This document shows, in pieces, positions 53,603 to 63,952 of a stretch of DNA of 64,000 bases. The translations under genes and the position numbers were made by a program. A model generated the notes under the pieces. That model was not told the DNA's origin. It was given only the letters and a program-made list of their open reading frames with translations, and ran no database searches. Origin of the DNA: Pictodentalium vernedei (Eukaryota; Mollusca; Scaphopoda; Dentaliida; Dentaliidae). Position 1 is the stretch's first letter; every line of letters begins with the position of its first letter. Location of the stretch: assembly GCA_031216915.1 (NCBI GenBank), contig CM062296.1, positions 794,587,823 to 794,651,822 of the forward strand, written 5' to 3'.

Positions 53603-54334
53603 TTAACCCTTTGCCCAACCCAGGGACCGATCAGGACTATTTAAAATACGCTCTAGCCTCGGAGCCTATTTTTTCAATTCATGCGCCAGATTTCAATTCA
53701 CGGAGTCACACTGCTGTTTGTAACACACACAAAAAGTATGTAATAGCTCTCATCATTTTCATTTAGAACACTATAGCAAACATTAATCTTCACTGTGGTT
53801 TCTGACCAAGTCTTGGCTGCCTATTTAGGCAGCCAAGACTTGATCAGAAACCACAGTGAAGATTAATGCTTGGTAATTAAGACTTGAAGTATTAACTTAA
53901 GCACTCTACAACAATGATAAATGATAATCATATATATAATACATGTAAGAGTGTCTCTCTCGATTATCCATCGAAAGAATATCAAAATATGATCTGAGAA
54001 GTTACGCGCCAACTGAGAAGCCTATTTCTAAGATTTAAGAGCCAGGTCCTGATGTTTCAGAACCAAATACGCACTGGCGCATGCCCAGGTCGGTCCCTGC
54101 CAACCTAACATCCAAAACCGGTCAGCGTATTCACAAACGTCACCATTCAATTTTCTTTTTTCTTTTTTGTCTGAAAACTATAGATTATGATCCCTCATTG
54201 GAACGAGCCACTTGAGCTCGTTCCAATGAGGAGTCATAAGCTATGTTTTTGATGCATGAAATGAAAAAAAAAGTTATTCTACAATTATTTTGTTTGCAAG
54301 TGAGGATTGCCTTTCGTGTTCGACAAAGTGTTAA
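53603..54334 (-). mobile_element. Family A TTAA element split by another transposon
   Basis: TTAACCCTTTGCCCAACC at the left is resumed at 54100 with CCAACCTAACATCCAAAACC, then the arm, core (CATTGGAACGAGCCACTTGA and complement) and the end CGACAAAGTGTTAA. The insertion (53621-54099) sits in the left terminal region. Inverted relative to 9801-10052. Confidence 0.85.
53621..54099. mobile_element. 479-bp MITE with CAGGGACCGA ends and long central hairpin
   Basis: CAGGGACCGATCAGG and (inverted) CAGGGACCGACCTGGG termini, flanked by CCAACC (53615-53620 and 54100-54105). The centre (about 53790-53868) is a hairpin CTTCACTGTGGTTTCTGACC, then AAGTCTTGGCTGCC and complement. A 6-bp duplication is unusual; it may be a shortened or mutated 8-bp one. 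No coding capacity. Confidence 0.75.
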
Positions 54335-54388
54335 AAAGGTTTTATGCTGACTCAAACCAATCAATCAGTCAATTTCAATTTTCTGCAG

Positions 54389-54583
54389 AATTTCAGAGTG
54401 ACAGTGAATGGACTAAATAATAGTTGTTGTCAGAAGGATATAATGGGTCGTAGACATACTGAAGGGGTTGATCAAGTGGACACCTCAGGAAATAACAAGC
54501 CTATTATCCATCCGAATGAAATAGTTCTCAATAAGGGGTTAATGAACACTACACAAAGGGACAAAGAAAAGTTCCCTCTGTAA
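54389..54583 (+). CDS. Candidate terminal exon, unrecognised protein
   Basis: Acceptor TTTCAATTTTCTGCAG precedes an open 195-nt stretch ending TAA at 54581-54583: NFRVTVNGLNNSCCQKDIMG, then HTEGVDQVDTSGNNKPIIHP, then KFPL. Composition and codon use look protein-like and it is not part of a recognised repeat. I know no family for it. A second acceptor (AATTTCAG) 8 nt further is possible. The upstream exon would have to lie beyond the 53603-54334 element. It may be chance. Confidence 0.3.
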   Translation, partial: NFRVTVNGLNNSCCQKDIMGRRHTEGVDQVDTSGNNKPIIHPNEIVLNKGLMNTTQRDKEKFPL

Positions 54584-54994
54584 AACAAGTACTTCTAATG
54601 GTTTAATGAACTGCTTGTTCTCTTAAATATTAATTATTCAATTATGAAAATCTACTTTGTTGTTAAAGTCTATTTAAAGGTCAGGAATTATAGTCAGATC
54701 GATAACAGGTGCATAGACGAATGCTTGAATAAATGTATGGCTTGCCTAATTAAATATGACGCTTTTAATTGGTATGAGAACACTGTTAATGGGAAGAGAT
54801 GTTCTCAGTGCTCGTAATTTTTACTTCACAGTTCGACTATTATATCAGTGTGAAAAATATTGACTAAACTGCCAACATTAACACATTGTAATTGCCAAGT
54901 AAAATGTAAGGTTCGTTCGAAATTGTGCTTATAACAGTACCAGATTTCTAAAACAGCAATAGAATAGAATATGATAGTCCGGGGAAAATGTCTT
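54584..54994. other. A/T-rich non-coding stretch
   Basis: If the 54389 exon is real this would contain its 3' UTR. An AATAAA lies at about 54728. Nothing else is seen. Confidence 0.3.
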
Positions 54995-55236
54995 TTAACC
55001 CTTTTCCAAATGTAACGGCCAAAAGCGGCCATCGCTATTCTCAAAAATTGCCAATTAATCTTCATTATTTGTCTCAAAAACATAGGTTATGACCCCTCGT
55101 TGGAACGAGCTCGTCGAGCTCGTTCCAATGAAGGGTCATAACCTGTGTTATTGAGATAAAAAAATGAAAAAAAAATAGTTATTCAAGAATTTTTTTTGTA
55201 AGTGTCGTCCGCTTTTCATGTTAGGTAAAGGGTTAA
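54995..55236 (-). mobile_element. Family A TTAA hairpin element, complete copy
   Basis: TTAA borders, CCCTTTTCC..TTAGGTAAAGGG ends, AACGGCCAAAAGCGGCC arm, core GGAACGAGCTCGTCGAGCTC, and GTGTCGTCCGCTTTTCATG arm. Confidence 0.9.
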
Positions 55237-56990
55237 ACAAGGACAGCGTTTCCGCTCGGAATAAAATGTCGAAGCATTTGATAAAACCAAAGATTAAAAT
55301 TCGCTGCACGGCACACAAAAGTATTTTGCTCCGAGGGTGAGATTTCCCCATCTCATACCCCAAATCAGTCGTGGATATTATTATAAGGGGAGTGGTCATG
55401 GGGTTGGGGTAGGTGGACTCGACTCCCAACTTTTTCTGACGAACGTCCCCTTCGTACCTGAAGTCCCTAAACCTATAACATATACTCTCGCGCCGATATT
55501 TTCTGGGCTATTTTGCTATAGTCATTCCTTCGCCTTCTGGGCATTAAAATCTAAGAGTGCTTTGGATACTCTAATTGGCATAAAATGTTACATCCAACCC
55601 ACCCACCTGCCCCCGCTCCGGCCACGCCCCCACAACCCGCCCCCCGCCCGAAGACCATAACCTGGATCCGTGGATGATACACACTTTTAAGTCAGCCCGG
55701 GTGAAATGAAGTGAGGATATTTTTTTTTCCTGCTGCCATTAGCTACTGAAAAATATTTTGTTTCCAAATGCCTAAGTGATATCATTTGAACTGCTCTTGT
55801 ACCACCCAATATATTTGATGGCACGGGTTGATCCACACTTTTAAGCCACCGGTCTAATTACGTAAGAAATTCGACGCTATTATGACATGGAACCAGTCTA
55901 GCTCTCAAACAGGTCGGCGCCAATGTTTAGATTCACTTGTCTAAAATATTCCATTTGGTTAGAAAAGCGAAGCGATGGTTCGCTTTTCCGACCAATTGAT
56001 ATATTCCGGACGAGTGAATCTGAAAAGATTCATAAAGATTAATTTTCTGGAAGTTAAAGCTAGAAATGATTTTGACGACATGACAATCAGAAATGAAGGC
56101 TCACCACAGCTTTTGTTTTATGATTACACGGCTCCAATTTCCACAAATTATGTTAATAGCTTGATATTTCGGGGGGGGGGGCGTTAAATACCTATTGAGT
56201 GGAATATCTGAACTGGAGCAGGAACGAATACCTTATGTCTTTGTGTTTGAAGGCACGTCACATTACCTCAACGGTAGTCTGGCCGCAAGTTTTCACAAAT
56301 ATTGCGTAAACAAACAACCTGTAACAGTCTCGAATGCCAATCAGAATTAGACTGCTGTAGTGAGAGCCTGGGGATTGATCATTGACAAAACGAACGAATT
56401 ACATATACTAAAGAATGACGAAGAGTTAGTTTAGTGTATATGGGAGGGGAGGTGTATACTTGGGAGGCGCACCACACTCTGCACAAAGGTAGAGCGAAGG
56501 CGCTGAAGCAATGAGTAAACACTAAGCAGCGCAGCGACGGTGCTCATGACGCTGACATTTACCACATGTCCTGGCGTTGTGTAGCACAGACTGGGTGAGT
56601 TACGTCCTAACCCCCCCCCCCTCCCCCGTCTCCAGAAACTTCACTCCGTGAGTGGTTGAAATACGACTCGCTCTCCTCCATCTACTCCACCTGCTTCATC
56701 AAAAGCTCGCAGCGTGAATGAGTGACATACATCTCATCTGCTCTCCCGTCTGCCCCAGTTCATTGAGAAGCTTCGCACCAAAAGTGGGCGAGATGTGTCA
56801 TGCCTTCCCCTTTTGTCTACCGAACCACACCTCCTCCAAAACCTCGCACCGGTAGTTGGATATCCTCATCTCTGTAAAAACTTCCATTTCGTCTGGTTGG
56901 GAACGCGGTTGCTCGGAGGACATTGAAATTTCAAGCGAAAGTTTGAGGGTATGATACTGACCAGTGGTAACTGTATTATGAAACTTAATC
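55237..56990. other. Non-coding stretch with a small hairpin
   Basis: TAGAAAAGCGAAGCGATGGTTCGCTTTTC (about 55960-55990, given here as two arms AAAAGCGAA and TTCGCTTTT) is the only structured spot. Open frames at 55337-55660 and 55975-56187 show no domains. CCCC-rich tracts lie at 55608-55650 and 56610-56628. Confidence 0.3.
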
Positions 56991-57058
56991 CCGATTGCCA
57001 ATGAAAGGGTTGTTAACTCCCATCAAACAAATTGGACATGGTTTGAAAGACCTCGTTG

Positions 57059-57415
57059 TATTTATTTATTGGGGTTTTAACGACATTTTCGACCGCCAGG
57101 GTCACCTCGTGTCGGACAGTTTTACGGGTGGAGGAAGCCGGAGTACCCGGAGAGAACCACCGAGCAACGGCGAGCAACTGCCAGTCTCCCTAACGTACTA
57201 ACTCCGCACAAGCAGGGTTAGCATTGGTTGGAGACAAGTGTACCATCGAAGAGCAGTACTCCTCAGTACACAGCGCCACTGTGCCCCAAGGGGGGAATCG
57301 GGTTTAAGTGCCTTACCCGAGGACACAACGCAGTTACCTCTGCCCTGGTGAGGGATCGAACCGTGGATCTTTAGGTCTGAAGTCCAATGCCGTACCACTG
57401 AGCCACCGCGATCCC
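57059..57415 (-). mobile_element. tRNA-headed SINE, full length
   Basis: Minus strand: GGGATCGCGGTGGCTCAGTG starts the head with a good A box (TGGCTCAGTGGTA) and B box (CGGTTCGATCCC). The common body follows (CTCCGGGTACTCCGGCTTCC, GTGTCGGACAGTTTTACGGG read on plus), then the CCCCAATAAATAAATA tail. Flanks GAAAGACCTCG and GAAACACCTTG are a weak, diverged duplication. Confidence 0.9.
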
Positions 57416-57441
57416 GAAACACCTTGATTTGTTATCTTTGT

Positions 57442-57683
57442 TTAACCCTTTACCTAACATGTAAAGCAGACGACACTTGCAAAAAAGATTATTGAATAAC
57501 TATTTTTTTCATTTTTTGTCTCAAAAACATAGATTATGACCCCTCGTTGGAACGAGCTCGTCGAGCTCGTTCCAACGAGGGGTCATAATCTATGTTTTTG
57601 AGACAAAAAATGAAAAAAATAATGAAAATTAATTGGCGATTTTTGAGAATAGCCCTGGTAGGTTTTGGCCGTTAAAAGGTTAA
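57442..57683 (+). mobile_element. Family A TTAA hairpin element, complete copy
   Basis: TTAA borders, CCCTTTACCTAACATG left end, GCAGACGACACTTGCAAAA arm, core GGAACGAGCTCGTCGAGCTC, and right arm GGTTTTGGCCGTTA with a shortened AAAGG end (the GGGT part is deleted). Confidence 0.88.
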
Positions 57684-57808
57684 CGTAAATTCAGGGGCCT
57701 AAACTCTTGGGTGAGGTTATCACACCTTCCAAAATTTTTGCTCCTCTTCGGGCAATAGAAGATCAGAGTTCTAGTACCTAATAGTTCCATGTTCAGAGAC
57801 ATCTGCAT

Positions 57809-58451
57809 TAGAGCTTAAACGGTTAACCGATTAATCGATTATTCAATGATGAACATCTTGATCGATCCAAAAAGTAATTGATCGATTAATCGTTATTTTT
57901 GAACTACTGTATTATATGGGTTAACAAAGGAACAAACTTGCTCCAAAACAGGCAAACATTGTCACACTGACTCACTTCAATTATATGAGGCAGAGTAAAG
58001 CATGAAAGTTACTTGCGGACATACTTGTTTACTTGCATGATCATCATACTGTATCAGTGGCTGGCAATGGTCATTCTTAACCCTTTATCCATTGTGGGTA
58101 GCAGACGATACTTGCAAAATAAATTCATAAATTACTAGAAATTTTCAATTTTTGTCTCAAAAACATAGCTTATGACCCCCTCATTGGAACGAGCTCAAGG
58201 AGCTCATTCCAATGAGGGGTCATAAGCTATGTTTTTGAGACAAAAAATTGAAAACATAATAAATTTGTATGGAGAGTTTTGTATATAGGCCTAGTCGGTT
58301 TTGTTTGTTACGTTGGGTAAAGGGTTCATGCTGTAAATCATCAACGGTGTGGCAATTATTCAGATATCTATAAGTGATTAATCGGTTAACCAAGGTGAAT
58401 CCATGTGATTAATCGCTCAAGAAAATCCCAGAATTAACCGTTTCAGCTCTA
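57809..58451. mobile_element. hAT-like element with TAGAGCTNAAACGGTTAA ends
   Basis: TAGAGCTTAAACGGTTAACC and (inverted) TAGAGCTGAAACGGTTAATT termini. Flanks ATCTGCAT and CTCTGCAT match at 7 of 8. Subterminal CGATTAATCGATTA runs occur near both ends. A family A element (58077-58327) is nested in it. There is no transposase. Confidence 0.8.
58077..58327 (+). mobile_element. Family A TTAA hairpin element, nested copy
   Basis: Left TTAACCCTTTATCC, right GGGTAAAGGGTTCA (border mutated), GCAGACGATACTTGC arm, core CATTGGAACGAGCTCAAGGA and complement. Inside the hAT-like element 57809-58451. Confidence 0.88.
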
Positions 58452-58625
58452 CTCTGCATTTAGTTATAAATTTGTCATACATGATTGCTGGTTTAACACG
58501 TACCATGTCATTTCATCGTAGGCCTGTGAATTCACACATCTGACTTCAGAGCGAGAACACCTGGACAGCTATGGAACTACCTGATAGACTAATGAAAGCC
58601 ATCCCAGCTCTGAGCGTCTCTCTTT

Positions 58626-58667
58626 AGCATTGCAAAGACTTGTTGCACTTAAGGGACGAAATCATTA
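58626..58667. repeat. Half of a family H-like hairpin
   Basis: AGCATTGCAAAGACTTGTTG, then CACTTAAGGGACGA, matches the right arm of 51879-51942. The left arm is absent. Confidence 0.6.
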
Positions 58668-58736
58668 CAAAAACAAAATAAAAAACCGCCCGCCTGCATG
58701 CAGTTTTAAAAAACGTGGCCTGAGAAACAAGATCTA

Positions 58737-58738
58737 CT

Positions 58739-58797
<59 letters not shown>

Positions 58798-58931
58798 TAT
58801 CTATTTGGGTTTAACGACACTTTCGACAGCCAGGGTCACGTCGTGTCGGACAGTTTTAAGGGTAGAGAAAGCTGGAGATTCCCCAACATACTAACTCCAC
58901 ACAAGCAGTGTTAGCATTGGTTGAAGACAAT
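58737..58931 (-). mobile_element. SINE, 5'-truncated, with long (TTTA)n
   Basis: (TTTA)15 or so (58737-58797) is followed by GGGTTTAACGACACTTTCGA, GTGTCGGACAGTTTTAAGGG, then a deletion to CCCCAACATACTAACTCC and GTTGAAGACA. The head is lost. It abuts a partial family D element. Confidence 0.85.
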
Positions 58932-58934
58932 ATA

Positions 58935-59177
58935 TAAATTTGTTTTGTTTCAAATTATTGGAGAGTGCCTGTGGGCACTCTCCAATAATTTGCAATAAAA
59001 CAAGTTTTGAATGACAAATTCAGACCAGCAAAAATAAAATAGCCTTCAACCAGATACTCACTAATGTGAAAAATATCTTGTTATTTGTACTTTGACGTTG
59101 CATTTTCAAAAACATTGAAGAAACTGAATTCCCAGTGACGCTTGAACGTCAGGATAATTGAAGTCTCAGAGGGTTAA
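58935..59177 (-). mobile_element. Family D element, partial copy
   Basis: TTCAAATTATTGGAGAGTGC, then CTGTGGGCACTCTCCAATAA, is the core hairpin. It continues to AACGTCAGGATAATTGAAGT, then GAGGGTTAA (TTAA 59174-59177). Inverted relative to 25376-26016; the far half is missing. Confidence 0.75.
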
Positions 59178-59179
59178 TA

Positions 59180-59258
59180 CAGTCTCTCGTGAAACAGAAA
59201 TGGAAAGACGACTTTATGAACTTGCCAGTTGAACAGATTGGCGAAGTGAAAATCTCTA

Positions 59259-59303
<45 letters not shown>

Positions 59304-59515
59304 GTTAGTTTTCAGATGACAGTTGTGAAACTTGTTAATGCACGGTGCCTGAAATTCTACTTCCCGTTGATGATTTTTTTTTTATCCGTTGAAAATGGCA
59401 TATTGCAGTCCTAAGCGGTTTTTATCATAACGCGGGCAGATTTTTTACACTTTGAAAATCAATACTGTTTGCTCTATCATCCATTAAAAGACGACATCGA
59501 TCTTCCACGGTTTTA
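59180..59515. repeat. Repeat unit shared with 48765-49080, permuted order, with (CT)n
   Basis: B block (CGTGAAACAGAAATGGAAAG, GATTGGCGAAGTGAAAATC), (CT)n at 59258-59299, then A block (GGTGCCTGAAATTCTACTTC, GCAGTCCTAAGCGGTTTTTA, CCATTAAAAGACGACATCGA). Both loci lie directly beside a family D element. Confidence 0.65.
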
Positions 59516-59825
59516 TAAACTCTCGGTTAGCTGCGGGTGTGAAAGAATATTCCTTTTAGATGATACTTCGCTAACTTTAATTAAAAACTTGCTAGAAAAC
59601 TACCAGTAGTCAGAACCAATTGGGAAATTGGTCAGTTTGAACTAAATTTTCCCTTGGGAATCGTAAATTTACTTCAAGAACGGAAAATTCCCTTTTTAGA
59701 TAAAAATTATATTTGAGTTTCTTCTCTCACTGGTGTGATACGCGATAAAAACGATAATTCCAAAAAACCGAAAGATGGAAAGTATTTCATGCATAGTAAG
59801 TGCAGTACAGTTACCAGCGCCAAGC
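59516..59825. other. A/T-rich non-coding stretch
   Basis: No repeat terminus, RNA gene or exon is recognised. Confidence 0.3.
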
Positions 59826-60250
59826 CACACTTTAAAAACTAAAGTGTTAAAACTGACACTTTCAAGGTGTTAAGCCCATTCTAACTCTTAGGGTTTGATT
59901 TTAACACTCAAAGTGCAATGCTTTAAGCACTTAGACATTACAATCGTCAGACATCTGAAACTTGAATGGATGGCACTTCCCATGTGTCTAGCATTGGTGG
60001 TTCTTCCAGAATCGTCCATAATTTGATTTGCGCTTGGTGGGTACATAATTAAAAGGACACAACGCAGATGACGCGGATCAGGCTCGAGAGTTCGTTTAAG
60101 TATCGCGACATTACACTTGTCAAGTGGTATTATTGTAACACCTGTCAAGTTCTGGGATATCTACAATTGAATAAAGTGCTAGTTCAGCACTTAGTAAGTG
60201 TTAAATACGGCACTTCAAGTGCAGTTTTTAACCGTTTAGTTTTTAGCGTG
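59826..60250. mobile_element. MITE with CACNCTTTAAAAACTAAA-type ends
   Basis: Left ACTTTAAAAACTAAAGTGTT, then AAAACTGACACTT, is mirrored by right AAGTGCAGTTTTTAACCG, then TTTAGTTTTTAGCGTG. About 425 bp. Short AAGTG/CACTT motifs recur inside both ends. Target duplication not resolved. Confidence 0.6.
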
Positions 60251-60251
60251 C

Positions 60252-60360
60252 ATAGGGTCCCGTAAAGCTTCGAGATTCGATTCGATTTCGAATCTTAAGT
60301 TGCTATTCGGTTCGACTCGAAATCGGCTGCCCGATTCGTTTCCATTCGAATCTTTTCGCT
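60252..60360. repeat. GATTCGA-rich segment, possible hAT-like end
   Basis: TAGGGTCCCGTAAAGCTTCG, then GATTCGATTCGATTTCGAAT and CATTCGAATC. It resembles the TAGRG-type terminus with subterminal repeats of the hAT-like elements here, but no opposite end is found in the window. Confidence 0.35.
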
Positions 60361-60640
60361 GGAATATAGCTTGGTACCAGTCACCTTCGTCGTCACATAA
60401 AACGTATAGTTCTAATGAAAATGGTATAAAAATGATATTGAAAATAAAGACTGAATGTAATTTCCGATTATAAGCATAAACAGCATCGACACCCCATGCT
60501 ACCAGCCATGCTAATTCAAGTCTCACCAGTCACTACCACAGTTGAAAGCAAATGCCATTTGATGTAAAAACAACCAATACACAACTTCCAAACAACAACT
60601 TTCCCAACTGAAGTAGAAGCATTTTTACAATATGATTAAG

Positions 60641-61092
60641 TTCAACCCTTTATTTTTACAATATGATTGAGTTCGACACGGGATACCAAAATTTTCATTT
60701 TAACTATTTTTTATTCAAATTTTTTTGAAAATTTTCAGCAAACCATATCACATAAGCCTTTATTGGAATGTTCCAATGAGGGGTCACGTGATATGGTTTT
60801 GTTGAAATTTTTTAAACCCTTTACCCAACGTAACGGCCAAAACCGGCCAGCGCTATTCTTAAAAATCGCCAGTTAATTTTCATTCTTTTTTTCATTTTTT
60901 GTCTCAAAAACATAGGTTATGACCCCTCATTGGAACGAGCTCCAATGAGGAGTCATAACCTATGTTTTTGAGACAAAAAATGAAAAAAAATTAGTTGTTC
61001 AAGAATTTTAAAAGGATTAATACTTTTTTCCCAACTCCTCGTTTTGTAAATTACGCGAGCGGCTGCGGCAGCTTTGTTAGGTAAATGGTTAA
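60641..61092. mobile_element. Family B TTAA element split by a family A insertion
   Basis: TTCAACCCTTTA (border mutated) at the left, core CCATATCACATAAGCC and complement, then at 60812 a family A element begins. The family B right arm resumes after 61020 (TACGCGAGCGGCTGCGGC) and ends TTAGGTAAATGGTTAA at 61077-61092. Order and junctions show A jumped into B at a TTAA. Confidence 0.75.
60812..61020 (-). mobile_element. Family A TTAA hairpin element, nested, right arm truncated
   Basis: TTAAACCCTTTACCCAACG left end, CGGCCAAAACCGGCCAGCG arm, core CATTGGAACGAGCTCCAATG with a very short centre, then TTAGTTGTTCAAGAATTT and a shortened end AAAAGGATTAA. The GTCGTCTGC part of the right arm is deleted. 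Confidence 0.8.
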
Positions 61093-61424
61093 CCAGACAA
61101 GGCAAAGAAAAAGGGTACGTATCTACGGGGACGATTGTTGGAAGTGCTTCTGGGACTGGCGGCGTTCCGAAACGCATGCAGACAGGAACACAGGCAGGCA
61201 GGCACCCTCCACTCACTGGACCGGATAAAATCTCTAAAAATTATTAGGCATGTCGTGGACGAAGGTGGATAAGATGAGTGATATGTTCCCAGCAGACGCG
61301 TAGCCCCTATGAGATGCGGCGGTGCGAACGCACCTCCTCACAAAATTGAAGTTCCAGTAACGGACTATCTGACACTGGTGGTTTAAACAGTTTGATAAAA
61401 TGGAGCGAGCTCACTTGCCCCATA
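61093..61424. other. Non-coding stretch
   Basis: No exon or repeat terminus recognised. The minus-strand frame at 60953-61216 runs into the element above and is not a gene. Confidence 0.3.
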
Positions 61425-61425
61425 C

Positions 61426-61465
61426 ATCGTACTCTCTGTGGCGTAGCCACACAGAGAGTACGATT
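61426..61465. repeat. Perfect 17-bp-arm hairpin
   Basis: ATCGTACTCTCTGTGGC and its exact complement around GTA. Family unknown. Confidence 0.7.
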
Positions 61466-61649
61466 TATCTATTGACTAAAGTGAATTTTTTGAATTGATT
61501 GGTTGATAGATACGTGGTATGAGACCATATTCATTGAAACCCACGATACGTCCGCCCACCCACTGACAAATTCCCCATACCCAGTGGAAGCCTCGTTCCG
61601 AAATCTACAAATTGTCCATACCCCGTAGAAGACGTGTCATTCCAGTTTT

Positions 61650-61800
61650 ACAGTGTACATGCATTATATTTTAATTTTTTATCTCCAAAATATAGCTCAT
61701 GACCCCTTATTGGAATGAGCTTGTCGAGTACCCTCCAATGTGGGGTTCATAAGCTATGTTTTTGAGACAAAAAAGAAAAAAAGAAATTCAATAATTTTTT
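61650..61800. mobile_element. Family A element, degenerate core
   Basis: ATCTCCAAAATATAGCTCAT, then GACCCCTTATTGGAATGAGC, then a damaged centre, then CATAAGCTATGTTTTTGAGA. Termini are not recognisable. The overlapping 61740-61952 open frame is not supported. Confidence 0.6.
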
Positions 61801-61960
61801 TATACTGGTCATATCGGCATATTTTCACAAAAACTCTTTTGCACAAAAATTCCACAGAAACCTGTATGGCTCAACAATGGAAGATAAAAGATCTCATGCT
61901 GTGTGTGTTCACACATGAAATAGATTGTACTTCTAAAACGGAAAGTCAATAGATAAATTC

Positions 61961-62096
61961 GTTACCCCGTGTCTGATCACGTGGTATGGGTTTTACCTAC
62001 CCGAAGCCAGCCGTATCCCATTCGGCCTTCGGCCTCATGGGATACGGCTGGCTTCGGGTAGGTAAAACCCGTACCACGTGATCAGACACGGGATAA
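61961..62096. mobile_element. Family G hairpin (GTTACCC..GGATAAC), copy 2
   Basis: A 136-bp near-perfect palindrome: GTTACCCCGTGTCTGATCAC, then GTGGTATGGGTTTTACCTAC, then CCGAAGCCAGCCGTATCCCA, with a TTCGGCCTTCGG loop and full complement. It shares ends and loop with 42364-42500, but the arms differ. Confidence 0.8.
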
Positions 62097-62572
62097 CTAA
62101 TAGTATCTGGGTAAGTTGTTTTTCAAACATTAATATTCTCGTTTGCTTGTAGTTGGGGGGGGGGGGGCTGATGTAGCTGTACAAAGTGGGAGATTTGGAA
62201 TAAGGTGTGTATTAATGTGAGAACCTTAATTTTTTTATTTATCACGCCCCCCCCCCCCCCCCCCCCCACATCAAAAAAAAAAAAAATCCAAAAGTCTAAA
62301 TTTTTTTTTAACTTTTGAAAGAATCCCGACTGACTAATGTTCCATCTACAACACTGATGTATGACATCGACGAAGACATGCCTTGATGATGTAGTTTAAA
62401 TATTTCATCAGTCGGCGGGTGAGGCATCACAGTCGGGACAAATCGGTTTACACACTCCTGAATCATCCATCTTCGCGATCCCTTCGCAAGTGAAATAGAA
62501 TTTCCTAACGATCAGTTAGGCCACCGGCGAACGGTACAGGCCAAGAGCGAACGGTATTCTACTCTCTTCTAC
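62097..62572. other. Non-coding stretch with G and C tracts
   Basis: G11-12 at 62156-62167, C21 or so at 62247-62267 followed by an A tract. No gene. Confidence 0.4.
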
Positions 62573-62787
62573 AGGCCTGTGGCTCTGTGTTCTAAGGCGG
62601 TGTACCTGTCTTCAGCCAATGCTAACCCTGTTTGTATGGAGTTAGTACGTTTTGCGGTCTGACAGTTGCTTGCCGTTGCTCGGTGGTTATCCTCTGGGTA
62701 CTCCGGCTTCCTCAACCAGTAAAATTGTCCGATACGAGGTGAGCCTGGCTGTCGAAAGTACCTTTAAACTCCAATAAATAACTAAGT
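62573..62787 (+). mobile_element. SINE, 5'-truncated and diverged
   Basis: Body parts CTGTGTTCTAAGGCGGTGTA, GTCTTCAGCCAATGCTAACC, CTCTGGGTACTCCGGCTTCC and AAACTCCAATAAATAA. The head is missing. Confidence 0.8.
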
Positions 62788-62859
62788 TAACATCAACATT
62801 CAATTAACATGGATTTTGTCTCTTTCCTGTATTCTGGGGGTATAAACTTAACATTTATT

Positions 62860-62915
62860 CTATTATATCTTGTTTGACAGAGCTCTGTCAAATAAGTTAC
62901 AATAGATTAATTACA
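62860..62915. repeat. Family C core fragment
   Basis: TATATCTTGTTTGACAGAGC, then TCTGTCAAATAAG: the family C hairpin with almost no loop. Confidence 0.55.
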
Positions 62916-63065
62916 CGTATTGGATTTATTGAGGTCAAATAGATCAAGGAACAATGGGAATGTGTCGTGGTAATTTCTCGACGTGTTAAAAGATTTTTTA
63001 TTCAATTAACAGGAGTTTACTGTATTACCTATACTCAGTTAACAGGTCAAATTTGTACGAAATGT

Positions 63066-63310
63066 ACAGTACGTGGAGAGTGGATTGTAACTAAATCACC
63101 CGCGGAGTGGAGTTATCACCCAAGCTATAACTTTCAAATTTTGTGCATATCGACAAAAAACACAAGCAATGTTTCAGCCAGTGGACCTCCGGGTCCATTG
63201 GCTGAAACTTTGCTGGTGATGGTTATGCGTTGGAACAAATCTGCAATTATTACTCGGGTGGAATCTCCACTCTGTGGGTGATTTAGTGATAATACACTCT
63301 CCACGTTCTG
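63066..63310. mobile_element. TA-flanked MITE with CAGNACGTGGAGAGTG ends
   Basis: CAGTACGTGGAGAGTGGATT and (inverted) CAGAACGTGGAGAGTGTATT ends run on for about 60 bp of inverted repeat (ACTAAATCACCC, GGAGTGGAG) and are flanked by TA. The core (GCAATGTTTCAGCCAGTGGA, then CCTCCGGGTCCATTGGCTGA) is that of the 18464 and 21099 elements, whose termini differ. Confidence 0.85.
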
Positions 63311-63312
63311 TA

Positions 63313-63715
63313 TGCCAAATGGTTTTGCGTTTGGAAATTATATTCAATTAACAGGGTTAGTCAGCTAAGAGATATCCAATTAAGTGAGCTCCGGTGTTTT
63401 ATAAAAGATAATGCATTCTGTGAACAGCAGTGACGGGCAAGCATAGATTGCCGTCCGTGGCAACCAAAGGCGCCACTCTATATCCTAAGTATATTTTTTT
63501 GGCCGCAGCGCCCTTTATTGGCCGTCACTGTGAAACAGGGGAACAATGTGTTGTAAGTGTTAATTTTGTCCCAGGAAGCTCTGTTTAAACGTAATTTTTA
63601 AAAATATATACATTTAAAAAAAAATAAGCTTAACTCTACGTGCATTGAGCCATTTCACAACATTGGCAGGAGAATCTATTTATTTTTTTCATTTCTTTTT
63701 TATTTTTATTCAGTT
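63313..63715. other. A/T-rich non-coding stretch
   Basis: GGCAAGCATAGATTGCCGTC at about 63438 echoes the GCAAGTATAGTCTGCC motif near 45.2 and 45.7 kb. No gene. Confidence 0.3.
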
Positions 63716-63952
63716 TTAACCCTTTACACAACGAATCCCCTTATCCGCCCGCGTAATATGCAAATTCAGCAGCTGAAAAAATATTATTTTTCAAAAAATT
63801 TCAACCAAACTATATCATGTGACCCCTCGTTGAGCTCGTTCCAATGAGGGGGTCACATGATATGGTTTTGTTGAAATTTTTAGAAAACATTTTAAAAAAA
63901 TGATATTTAAAATAATACATTTTGATATCGTCTGCGTTGGGTAAAGGATTAA
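63716..63952 (-). mobile_element. Family B TTAA hairpin element, complete copy
   Basis: TTAACCCTTTACACAACG left and GGGTAAAGGATTAA right; GATATCGTCTGCG in the right arm (inverted relative to 14593-14841), and core ACTATATCATGTGACCCCTC around GTTGAGCTCGTTCCAATGAG, whose left half has lost about 15 bp. Confidence 0.88.
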
